From: Hyphomonadaceae bacterium
Lineage (GTDB): Bacteria; Pseudomonadota; Alphaproteobacteria; Rhizobiales; Hyphomicrobiaceae
Reading direction: 5' to 3'
NCBI GenBank assembly: GCA_019747815.1
Contig: JAIEQJ010000103.1
Span: forward strand, 1-60,151
DNA: 60,151 bases
The position numbers and the translations under genes are program-made. Below are positions 52,626-60,151 of this stretch, piece after piece. The stretch's first letter is position 1. Every line of letters begins with the position of its first letter. The notes under the pieces were generated by a model, which had not been told where the DNA came from, searched no databases, and worked only from the letters and a program-made list of their open reading frames with translations.

Positions 52626-54239
52626 ATGAGCACACGACGAGCTTTTGCTCTTGCTTTTCTGCTCGTCTCCGGCCTTGCCACCGGCTTGGCAAGCAACGCG
52701 GTGCTCGGCCCTGCCACGAAAACCCCCAAGACGGTCAAGTTTGCCCTTCAAGGGGGGCTCAACTCGCTCGACCCCTATACGCTCAATGAATCCGTCACCC
52801 TCGGCCTGCTTGCCAATGTGATGGAAGGCCTGATCCGGCGTAACGAGAACATGCAGATCATTCCCGGCCTGGCCGAGCGCTGGGACGTGCTGAGCCCAAC
52901 CCACTGGCGCTTCCATCTGCGCAAGGGCGTCACCTTTCACGACGGCTCCCCCTTCACGGCCGATGACGTGGTCTTTTCCGCCAACCGCGCCCGCGGGCCC
53001 GGCTCGCAACTCAAAACCCGCATTCCCGCCGATGCCAGGGTCGAAAAGGTCGACGACCACACGGTCGACTTCGTTCTCGCATCACCCAACCCGATCCTGC
53101 ACTACGAATGGGAGACGTGGTTCATCGTCTCCAAGGCATGGTCGGAGGCCAACGGCGCCACCAAGGCACAGCCGGCAACGGCCAACGCGTTGAGCCCCTT
53201 CGCCCTCAAAGCCAACGGCACCGGCCCCTTCGCGGTCGTTAGTCATGAGCCGGGGGTGAAAACGGTCTTCCGCCCCAATCCGCGCTGGTGGGGGAAAACC
53301 AAGCACAACATCGACGAAGTCGTGTTCCAGACGGTGCATTCGGATTCGACGCGCGTTGCCGCCTTGCTTTCGGGCGAGCTCGACCTGATCGATCCGGTTC
53401 CGCTGCAGGACATTGCCCGCATCAAGGAGGGCGCGAAGACCACGGTGCTCTCCGCACCCGAGCTGCGCACCCTCTTCCTCAACATGGATTCGATGCACGA
53501 GGAGCTGAAATACGCCAACGTCAAAGGCCGCAATCCGTTCAAGGACGCGCGCGTGCGCCGTGCGTTCTATCAAGCCATCGACATCGAAGCGATCACAACC
53601 AAGGTGATGCGCGGCATGGCAACGCCCGCAGCTCTCATCATTTCGCCCCTGCTGTTCTCGGGCGCCGACAAGCTGCAGCGCTGGCCCTACGATGTCGCCG
53701 CCGCCAAGAGATTGATGGTGGAGGCAGGTTACGCCGAGGGGTTCGAGCTGGTGATGGACTGCCCGAACGACCGCTATGTCAACGACGAGCAGATTTGCCA
53801 GGCCGTGGCCGCCATGCTTCGGCGGATCGATGTGAAGGTGGCCCTCAACCTCCTGCCCAAGGCCCAGTATTTCGAGAAGGTGAGCCCGCCACGGTACGAC
53901 TCCTCCTTCAACCTGCTGGGCTGGACCCCAGGATCGCTTGATAGCTGGAGCGTGCTTGCCAACCTGGTCGTGTGCCGCGATGCGCATGGCAGGGGTGGCA
54001 CTTTCAACTTCGGCGGCTACTGCAATCCAAGGGTTGACGAGCTGGCTCGAAAGATCCTGGTCGAGCCGGATATGGCCAAGCGCAACGCCATGATCGGCGA
54101 AGCCTTTGGCCTGCTGCATGCCGACGCCGGCGTGATTCCCCTGCACCAGCCGGCACTTGCCTGGGGCGTGAGCCGTAACCTTCAGGTAACGCAGCGCGCC
54201 GACGGCCACATCCGCTTCCAGTGGATGCAGAAGCTGTAG
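52626..54239 (+). CDS. Peptide/nickel-type ABC transporter substrate-binding protein (SBP_bac_5), copy 1
   Basis: 537 residues with a signal peptide (MSTRRAFALAFLLVSGLATG). VKFALQGGLNSLDPYTLNES, AERWDVLSPTHWRFHLRKGVTFHDG and FTADDVVFSANRAR are the family 5 binding-protein signatures. It is the first gene of a Dpp/Opp-type operon and is closely related to the next gene. The substrate (peptide, nickel or opine) cannot be stated. It starts 218 bp after gatB on the opposite strand, and that space should hold the promoter. Confidence 0.93.
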   Translation: MSTRRAFALAFLLVSGLATGLASNAVLGPATKTPKTVKFALQGGLNSLDPYTLNESVTLGLLANVMEGLIRRNENMQIIPGLAERWDVLSPTHWRFHLRKGVTFHDGSPFTADDVVFSANRARGPGSQLKTRIPADARVEKVDDHTVDFVLASPNPILHYEWETWFIVSKAWSEANGATKAQPATANALSPFALKANGTGPFAVVSHEPGVKTVFRPNPRWWGKTKHNIDEVVFQTVHSDSTRVAALLSGELDLIDPVPLQDIARIKEGAKTTVLSAPELRTLFLNMDSMHEELKYANVKGRNPFKDARVRRAFYQAIDIEAITTKVMRGMATPAALIISPLLFSGADKLQRWPYDVAAAKRLMVEAGYAEGFELVMDCPNDRYVNDEQICQAVAAMLRRIDVKVALNLLPKAQYFEKVSPPRYDSSFNLLGWTPGSLDSWSVLANLVVCRDAHGRGGTFNFGGYCNPRVDELARKILVEPDMAKRNAMIGEAFGLLHADAGVIPLHQPALAWGVSRNLQVTQRADGHIRFQWMQKL

Positions 54240-54368
54240 CGCCTTGCCTCCATCTCCCTGCGGGCCGATCGAGAGTGGAAGGGCGTGCACACCGGCTGGA
54301 CCAGTTTTGCAACTTCGTCCACTATTGACGAGCTGCGGGGCAAACCCTGTCACTCGCGAGGCGTCCCC

Positions 54369-55952
54369 ATGAAACCTCGGTCAGCCGCGATTGTTGGCGC
54401 GCTTGCGCTTGCTTTAAGCACCGCGCCGGCTGCAGCCAAGACCTTTCGCTATGCATTCCAAGGCGATCTCAACGCGCTCGATCCCTACACGCTGAACGAG
54501 ACCTTCACGCTCGGCGCGATCGGCAACGTCATGGAAGGACTGACCAAACGCGACAAGGATCTCAAGATCATTCCCGGCCTGGCGGAGCGATGGGAAGTCA
54601 TCGATCCGCTCACATGGCGCTTCCACTTGCGCAAGGGCGTGAAGTTTCACAACGGTGAGGACTTCACGGCCGACGACGTCTTATTCTCGCTGGCGCGCAT
54701 GCGCAGTCCCGGCTCGGAAATCAAGAGCCGCGCACCGGCCGACATGAAGGCCGTCAGGATCGACGACCACACTGTCGATTTCATTCTCACATCACCAAAT
54801 CCCATCCTCCATGCGGAATGGGACACGTGGTACATCCTTTCCAGAAAATGGGCAGAAGCCAACGGGGCGACACAGGCGCAGGCCCCCTCGGCCGTGTCGC
54901 TGAGCCCGTTCGCTCTCAAGGCCAACGGCACCGGGCCCTTCGAGGTCGTCAGCCATCAGCCGGGCGTCAAGACCGTTTTCAGGCCGAACCCAAGCTGGTG
55001 GGGCAAGGTCGAGCACAATCTGACCGAGGTCATCTTCCAGACGATCAAATCGGACTCCACGCGGGTTGCAGCATTGCTGGCCGGGAACATCGATATGATG
55101 GACCCCGTACCCGTTCAGGACATCGACCGCGTGAAGAGCAGTCCCGGCACCAGGGCGCTCACCGGACCGGAGCTGCGCACCATCTTTCTCAACATGGATT
55201 CCTTCCGCGGCGAGCTCCTCTACTCCAACATCAAGGGCAAAAACCCCTTCAAGGACCCGCGCGTCCGCAAGGCCGTGTATCAGGCGATCGACATCGATGC
55301 GATCCACACCAAGATCATGCGCGGCATGTCGGCCAACTCGGCTCTGCTCATCTCGCCGCTGCTGTTTGCGCGCGCCAGCGAGTTCAAGCGCTGGCCGTTC
55401 GATCCTGCAGCTGCACAAAAATTGCTCATCGAAGCCGGCTATCCGAGCGGCTTCGAGGTCGAGATGGATTGCCCCAACGATCGCTATGTCAACGACGAGG
55501 CGATCTGCCAGGCCGTGGTGCAGATGCTGGCACGCATCGGCATCAAGGTGAAGCTCAACTCCATGCCGAAGGCGAAGTACTTCGAGAAGGCGGGCGTCGC
55601 CAAGAAGTACGATTCCTCCTTCAACCTGCTCGGCTGGACGCCGGGCTCGTTCGACAGCTGGAACGTCATCGAGAACATCATCGGCTGCCGCAATGCCGAC
55701 GGCGCAGGCGGGCTTTTCAACTACGGCGGCTACTGCAATCCGAAGATCAAGGACCTCAACAAGATGATTCTGGTCGAGACCGACGCGGCCAAGCGCAATG
55801 CGTTGATCGCCGAGGCCTTTCGCATCAATCACGACGAGGCAGGTGTCATCCCCCTGCATCAGCAGGCGTTGGTGTGGGGCGTGTCGAACAAGGTGGACAT
55901 CGTGCAACGGGCCGACAACCAGATCCTGTTCTACTGGGTCAAGATGCAATAG
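54369..55952 (+). CDS. Peptide/nickel-type ABC transporter substrate-binding protein (SBP_bac_5), copy 2
   Basis: 527 residues with signal peptide MKPRSAAIVGALALALSTAP (AAA-K cleavage). It shares long identical stretches with copy 1, such as DCPNDRYVNDE and YDSSFNLLGWTPGS, so the two arose by tandem duplication. ATG at 54369 was chosen because it begins the signal peptide. The mature part starts KTFRYAFQGDLNALDPYTLNE. Both feed one set of permeases and ATPases, so they may recognise related ligands. Confidence 0.93.
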   Translation: MKPRSAAIVGALALALSTAPAAAKTFRYAFQGDLNALDPYTLNETFTLGAIGNVMEGLTKRDKDLKIIPGLAERWEVIDPLTWRFHLRKGVKFHNGEDFTADDVLFSLARMRSPGSEIKSRAPADMKAVRIDDHTVDFILTSPNPILHAEWDTWYILSRKWAEANGATQAQAPSAVSLSPFALKANGTGPFEVVSHQPGVKTVFRPNPSWWGKVEHNLTEVIFQTIKSDSTRVAALLAGNIDMMDPVPVQDIDRVKSSPGTRALTGPELRTIFLNMDSFRGELLYSNIKGKNPFKDPRVRKAVYQAIDIDAIHTKIMRGMSANSALLISPLLFARASEFKRWPFDPAAAQKLLIEAGYPSGFEVEMDCPNDRYVNDEAICQAVVQMLARIGIKVKLNSMPKAKYFEKAGVAKKYDSSFNLLGWTPGSFDSWNVIENIIGCRNADGAGGLFNYGGYCNPKIKDLNKMILVETDAAKRNALIAEAFRINHDEAGVIPLHQQALVWGVSNKVDIVQRADNQILFYWVKMQ

Positions 55953-56034
55953 GAGGGTGGTTGGGCACAGGACCGTTCCGCACACAACCCGTGTGCTTGG
56001 ATGTCGCGGTCCTGGGCTCAGCCCACGGCGATCG

Positions 56035-57012
56035 ATGCTCGCCTTCACAATCCGCCGGCTCTTTGAAGCGCTCGTGGTCATGTTGACCGTGGCGTTGCTG
56101 GCCTTCGTGCTGTTTCGCTACGTCGGCGACCCCGTCAGCCAGATGGTCGGTCAGGATACCTCGCTTGAGGACCGCACACGGCTTCGGCTCGAACTCGGCC
56201 TCGATGACCCGGTCTACATCCAGTTCGCCCGCTTCGTGGGGAATGCCGTGCGCTTCGATTTTGGCATCTCCTACCAGGTGAAGCAGCCCGTCACGCGACT
56301 GATCGCCGAACGCATGCCGGCAACCATCGAGCTTGCGCTTGCGGCAGCCCTGTTCGCCGTGGCGCTCGGCATTCCCATGGGGGTCTATACCGGCATCCAC
56401 CGCGACAGTTGGCTGTCCAAGCTGTTCCTCACCGTCTCCCTCATCGGCATCTCGTTGCCGACGTTCCTGATCGGCATCCTGCTCATCTACATTTTCGCAG
56501 TCTGGCTCAACGTCCTGCCGTCGTTCGGGCGCGGCGATACCATACCGATCGGCTTTTGGCGCACCGGATTGCTCACGGCCTCCGGTCTCAAGGCCCTGGT
56601 TCTGCCCGCGATCACGCTGGGGCTCTTCCAGATGACGCTGGTGACGCGGCTGGTGCGGTCCGAGATGCTGGAGGTGCTGCGCACCGACTACATCAAATTC
56701 GCCCGCGCGCGCGGACTTCCCGAACGCGCCATCAATTTCGGCCATGCGCTGAGGAACACGCTTGTTCCGGTCATCACCGTGATCGGCCTGCAGCTCGGAT
56801 CGATCATCGCCTTCGCCATCATCACCGAGACGGTATTCCAATGGCCGGGGATGGGGCTGATGTTCATTCAAGCCGTACAGCATGCCGACATCCCGGTGAT
56901 GGCGGCCTATCTGCTGCTGGTGGCCTTCCTGTTTGTGCTCATCAACTTCATCGTCGATCTCATCTATGTGCGGATCGATCCCCGCATCCGCATCCTGAGG
57001 CGCGGAGCGTGA
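56035..57012 (+). CDS. DppB-like ABC transporter permease
   Basis: 325 residues with about six membrane segments. MLAFTIRRLFEALVVML, DDPVYIQFARFVGNAVRFDFG and YIKFARARGLPERAINFGHALRN (the EAA loop) are the markers of the DppB/OppB permease. The ATG at 56035 was chosen as the domain start; the longer frame reads through the binding-protein gene. It overlaps the next permease gene by 4 bases (GTGA). Confidence 0.94.
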   Translation: MLAFTIRRLFEALVVMLTVALLAFVLFRYVGDPVSQMVGQDTSLEDRTRLRLELGLDDPVYIQFARFVGNAVRFDFGISYQVKQPVTRLIAERMPATIELALAAALFAVALGIPMGVYTGIHRDSWLSKLFLTVSLIGISLPTFLIGILLIYIFAVWLNVLPSFGRGDTIPIGFWRTGLLTASGLKALVLPAITLGLFQMTLVTRLVRSEMLEVLRTDYIKFARARGLPERAINFGHALRNTLVPVITVIGLQLGSIIAFAIITETVFQWPGMGLMFIQAVQHADIPVMAAYLLLVAFLFVLINFIVDLIYVRIDPRIRILRRGA

Positions 57013-58001
57013 GCGACATTGCAAACAAGGTGCGAGGCGCCTCCCCATCCCAGCCCCCTCCCTCCCATAGGGGGCAAGGCACCGGATGGAGCTCACACAT
57101 CGCAACCATCCTCGACAGCGATCTGTTCTACAGTTTCTGGCGCTCCAAGCTCGTCGTTGCGGCGGCGATCCTCACCGCGCTGCTGGTCGGCGCCGCACTG
57201 CTCGCCCCCCTCATCGCGCCGCACGACCCCTACGACTTGAAATCGTTGGACCTCGTCAACGCGGATATGCCCCCGGCGTGGAACAGCCGCGGCGACCGCC
57301 GCTTCCTGCTCGGCACCGACGACCAGGGCCGCGACATCCTGTCGACGATCCTCTACGGCACGCGCTCATCGCTGCTGATCGGCATCGCCTCGGTTCTGCT
57401 GGCCGTCGCGATCGGCGTGACACTGGGGCTGTGGGCAGGCTATGCAGGCGGGCGGGCCGACAGCTTCATCATGCGCATCGCCGACGTCCAGCTCACCTTT
57501 CCGGCCATCCTCACCGCCCTGCTGATCGACGGTGTGGCGCTCGCGATCTTCAAGAGCTACCGGATGGAGGGCGGCAAATTCTGGATCCTGGTGATCTCGA
57601 TCGGTCTCGCCTACTGGGTGCAGTACGCGCGCACGGTGCGCAGCGTGACCCTGGTGGAGCGCAACAAGGAGTATGTGGAGGCGGCACGCCTGATCGGCCT
57701 CAGCCCGCTCAAGATCATGTTCCAGCACATCCTACCCAATGTGCTGAGCCCCGTGCTGGTGATCGCAACCATCAACTTGGCGCTTGCCATCATCACCGAA
57801 GCCACGCTGTCGTTCCTCGGTGTCGGTCTCCCGCCCACCGAGCCCTCGCTCGGCACCATGATCCAGGTGGGCAACAAGTACCTGTTCTCGGGCTCCTGGT
57901 GGATGGTGGCATTTCCCGGGCTGATGCTGGCGCTGCTGGCCCTGGCGGTCAATCTGCTGGGAGACTGGCTGCGTGACGCGCTCAATCCTAAGCTAAGATA
58001 G
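57009..58001 (+). CDS. DppC-like ABC transporter permease
   Basis: 330 residues. The N-terminus (about 1-30) is a Pro/Gly/His-rich linker with a palindromic DNA insert, followed by SDLFYSFWRSKLVVAAAILTALL. LLGTDDQGRDILSTILYGTRSSLLIG and YVEAARLIGLSPLKIMFQHILPN (EAA loop) define DppC/OppC. GTG start at 57009 overlaps the upstream TGA. Internal membrane segments are intact, so the insert has not damaged the protein. Confidence 0.93.
   Translation: MSDIANKVRGASPSQPPPSHRGQGTGWSSHIATILDSDLFYSFWRSKLVVAAAILTALLVGAALLAPLIAPHDPYDLKSLDLVNADMPPAWNSRGDRRFLLGTDDQGRDILSTILYGTRSSLLIGIASVLLAVAIGVTLGLWAGYAGGRADSFIMRIADVQLTFPAILTALLIDGVALAIFKSYRMEGGKFWILVISIGLAYWVQYARTVRSVTLVERNKEYVEAARLIGLSPLKIMFQHILPNVLSPVLVIATINLALAIITEATLSFLGVGLPPTEPSLGTMIQVGNKYLFSGSWWMVAFPGLMLALLALAVNLLGDWLRDALNPKLR
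57053..57075. repeat. REP-like palindrome inside the coding start of the DppC-like gene
   Basis: Arms GCCCCCT (57053-57059) and AGGGGGC (57069-57075) with a 9-base loop. The translated stretch (SQPPPSHRGQGTG) is low-complexity and precedes the first membrane helix. It looks like an in-frame palindromic insertion tolerated in a flexible N-terminus. Confidence 0.5.
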
Positions 58002-58101
58002 CAGCGGGCACCGCCCAGCAGGAGAGACCATCTTGCAGCCACGACCACACAGAGCAGAGACCATCCTCCTCCTCATCCGATTCGCAACCCAGTAGACCGC
58101 C

Positions 58102-59085
58102 GTGCCCGACTCGGTTCTGTCCGTTCGAGATTTGAGGGTCGGGTTTGCGACCCGGCACGGCACGCTGGTGGCCGTCGACGGCGTATCGTTCGATATCGCT
58201 CCGGGCGAGGTGCTGGGCGTGGTGGGGGAATCCGGCGCCGGCAAGTCACTGACCGGCGCTGCGGTGATCGGCCTCATCGAGGCGCCCGGCAGAATCACGA
58301 GCGGCGAGGTGTGGCTGGCTGGCCGGCGCATCGACACGCTCGGTGCGGAAGCGATGCGCAAGGTGCGGGGCCGGCGTATCGGCATGGTGTTCCAGGATCC
58401 GCTGACCAGCCTCAACCCGCTCTATCGCATCGGCGACCAGATCGTCGAAACCATCCGCGCGCACGCCAATGTGTCGGAGGACACGGCGCGGGAACGCGCC
58501 ATCGCATTGCTGCAGGAGGCCGGCATCCAGGGCGCCAGGGCGCGCATCGACAGCTATCCGCACGAATTCTCGGGCGGCATGCGCCAGCGCGTGGTGCTGG
58601 CCCTGGCACTGTGTGCAGAACCCGATCTGCTGATCGCCGACGAGCCGACCACCGCCCTCGACGTGTCCATCCAGGCCCAGATCATCGCGCTGCTGAAACG
58701 GCTGTGCCGGGAACGCGGCACGGCCGTGATGCTCATCACCCACGACATGGGCGTGATCGCCGAGACGGCCGATCGCGTGGCCGTCATGTACGCCGGACGC
58801 ATTGTCGAGATCGGCCCGGTACGCGAAGTGCTCAGGAACCCGCGCCATCCCTACACGAAGGGTCTGATGGGCGCGATCCCAACTATCGCCGCGCGCACGG
58901 GCCGCCTGGTGCAGATCCCGGGCGCCATGCCGCGCCTTGCGGCCATCCCGACGGGATGCGCATTCCACCCCCGATGCAGCCAGGCGTTCGACCGCTGCTA
59001 CAGCGAACGGCCCGAGCGCATGCCGGCGGGTGCCGCGGAGGCCGCCTGCTGGCTCTTCGCCGAACCGACCAGGGTGCACGCATGA
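58102..59085 (+). CDS. DppD-like ABC transporter ATP-binding protein
   Basis: 327 residues. Walker [12 protein letters not shown] is at about 38-48, the signature [15 protein letters not shown] follows, and Walker B is [13 protein letters not shown]. The C-terminal [15 protein letters not shown] is the cysteine-rich tail of oligopeptide ATPases. GTG start at 58102; a 100-bp gap separates it from the permease gene. It overlaps the next ATPase gene by ATGA. Confidence 0.95.
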   Translation: MPDSVLSVRDLRVGFATRHGTLVAVDGVSFDIAPGEVLGVVGESGAGKSLTGAAVIGLIEAPGRITSGEVWLAGRRIDTLGAEAMRKVRGRRIGMVFQDPLTSLNPLYRIGDQIVETIRAHANVSEDTARERAIALLQEAGIQGARARIDSYPHEFSGGMRQRVVLALALCAEPDLLIADEPTTALDVSIQAQIIALLKRLCRERGTAVMLITHDMGVIAETADRVAVMYAGRIVEIGPVREVLRNPRHPYTKGLMGAIPTIAARTGRLVQIPGAMPRLAAIPTGCAFHPRCSQAFDRCYSERPERMPAGAAEAACWLFAEPTRVHA

Positions 59086-60080
59086 CGGCCGCAGCCCTTG
59101 TCGAAGTACGTGACCTCACCCGTGTATTCGACGTCTCCAAGCCCTGGCTCAACCGCGTGGTGGAAGGCGAGACGCGTACCTTCCTCAAGGCCGTGAGCGG
59201 CGTTTCGTTCGACATCGGCCGGCAGGAGACACTGGCGCTGGTGGGCGAGTCGGGATCAGGTAAATCGACCGTGGCGCGCATGATCGTGGGGCTGCTCGAG
59301 CCGACGGCGGGTTACGTCACCATCGACAGCGTGGACATGTGGGCGCCCGCCCGGCACCGGGAACGGCAGATGCTGCGCCGGCGGCTGCAAATGATCTTTC
59401 AGGATCCGTTCGCCAGCCTCAACCCGCGCTGGCGGGTTGAGCGCATCGTTGCCGATCCGATCCGGGCGTTCGGGCTGGCCAAGGACAACCAGGAGATCGA
59501 GCATCGCGTCGGCGAGCTGCTGCGTCTGGTCGGCCTCGACCCCGCCGACGGCACGAAGTACCCGCACGAGTTCTCAGGCGGCCAGCGCCAGCGCATCTGC
59601 ATCGCCCGGGCGCTGTCCTCCAATCCCGAGTTCATCGTGTGCGACGAGCCGACCTCCGCGCTCGACGTGTCGGTGCAGGCGCAAATCTTGAACCTGATGC
59701 GCGATCTGCAGGATCAGCTCCGGCTGTCGTATCTGTTCATCAGCCACAACCTGGCGGTTGTGCGGCACATGGCGGCCCGCGTCGCCGTCATGTACCTGGG
59801 CCGCATCGTCGAGTCGGCGCCGACGCAGGAGCTGTTCGAGCGCCCGCGCCATCCCTACACGCGCATGCTGATCGATGCGTTGCCCGATCTCGCCATGAGC
59901 GGACGGCCGCGCCGACCGATCCGAGGCGAGATCCCCAATCCGATCGATCCGCCGCCGGGCTGCGCCTTCCATCCGCGCTGTCCGCACGCCTTTGAACCCT
60001 GTGCTGTCGAGATGCCTGCGCTCGTGGATCGGGCCAGACATGCGGCCGCGTGCCATGCCGTCGCGGCGGGGCGACTCTAG
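59082..60080 (+). CDS. DppF-like ABC transporter ATP-binding protein
   Basis: 332 residues. Walker A LVGESGSGKST, signature FSGGQRQRICIARAL and Walker B FIVCDEPTSALDV are intact, and the tail [15 protein letters not shown] completes the family pattern. The N-terminal VVEGETRTFLKAVSGVSF is the DppF form, in contrast to DppD. It closes the operon; the remaining 71 bases of the window contain no gene that I can support. Confidence 0.95.
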   Translation: MTAAALVEVRDLTRVFDVSKPWLNRVVEGETRTFLKAVSGVSFDIGRQETLALVGESGSGKSTVARMIVGLLEPTAGYVTIDSVDMWAPARHRERQMLRRRLQMIFQDPFASLNPRWRVERIVADPIRAFGLAKDNQEIEHRVGELLRLVGLDPADGTKYPHEFSGGQRQRICIARALSSNPEFIVCDEPTSALDVSVQAQILNLMRDLQDQLRLSYLFISHNLAVVRHMAARVAVMYLGRIVESAPTQELFERPRHPYTRMLIDALPDLAMSGRPRRPIRGEIPNPIDPPPGCAFHPRCPHAFEPCAVEMPALVDRARHAAACHAVAAGRL

Positions 60081-60151
60081 AGCATCGTGCCTTTAATCGG
60101 ATGCATAGCCTGCGTGGCTTAGGAAGTTCCAGCATTCTCGGGGTTGGAACA

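Noticed and set aside
53082..54353. Long antisense frames opposite both binding-protein genes (also 54792-56081)
   Set aside because: They occur opposite each paralogue at the same place, as expected for codon-shadow frames of duplicated genes.
1..60151. CRISPR array or phage cluster
   Set aside because: No regularly spaced repeats, cas genes or phage structural genes were seen.

Overview
This is a high-GC bacterial chromosome segment, most likely from an alphaproteobacterium of the order Hyphomicrobiales (Rhizobiales). That placement is an inference from four things: the family mix (EPS-associated MarR/NusG pair, Liv-type and Dpp-type ABC operons, paired GSTs, Uma2), frequent GTG/TTG starts, CTTGAC-type promoters and REP-like palindromes. 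No rRNA or other decisive taxonomic marker is present.

Region A (1-3.5 kb) is a molybdate uptake locus. It has a short ModE-type DNA-binding protein, modC, modB and modA, and a well-formed Mo-box-like inverted repeat upstream of modA. The extreme left edge looks like one end of an IS21-type element.

Region B (3.8-26.9 kb) is a surface-glycan cluster of about 21 genes, all on the minus strand. At its promoter-proximal end it begins with an AsnB-type amidotransferase, then an EPS-associated MarR-type regulator overlapping a NusG/RfaH-like antiterminator. Next come gmd, a Wzx-type flippase, seven putative methyltransferases, several glycosyltransferases, a cupin protein and a perosamine-synthase-like aminotransferase. 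It ends with GDP-fucose synthase, a TviB/WbpO-type UDP-sugar dehydrogenase and a UDP-glucuronate-epimerase-like enzyme. The regulator promoter carries two palindromes 32 bp apart that look like autoregulatory operators. An IS630 transposase remnant lies inside the cluster, and the flippase segment is clearly AT-richer. No polymerase, initiating transferase or export ATPase is visible.

Region C (27.1-28.4 kb) holds tRNA-Ser(GCU) and an unknown lipoprotein. Region D (28.4-42.7 kb) is catabolic. A MetE-like protein diverges from an operon of TetR regulator, AMP-forming acyl-CoA synthetase and a complete Liv-type ABC importer. An IclR regulator then diverges from a CoA-acylating aldehyde dehydrogenase with a SucCD-like acid-CoA ligase, followed by a metallo-beta-lactamase-fold enzyme.

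Region E (42.8-52.4 kb) is mixed: two GSTs, a quinone oxidoreductase, small exported proteins, a DedA protein, an ICMT-type methyltransferase convergent with a type III polyketide synthase, a 56-residue highly basic protein, a LysE exporter, a frameshifted Uma2 gene and gatB. Region F (52.6-60.1 kb) is a Dpp/Opp-type ABC importer operon with two tandem paralogous binding proteins, two permeases and two ATPases.

The parts most worth follow-up are the operator-controlled EPS regulator/antiterminator pair and its methylation-rich glycan cluster, the aldehyde/acid-CoA three-gene module, and the type III PKS/ICMT pair.
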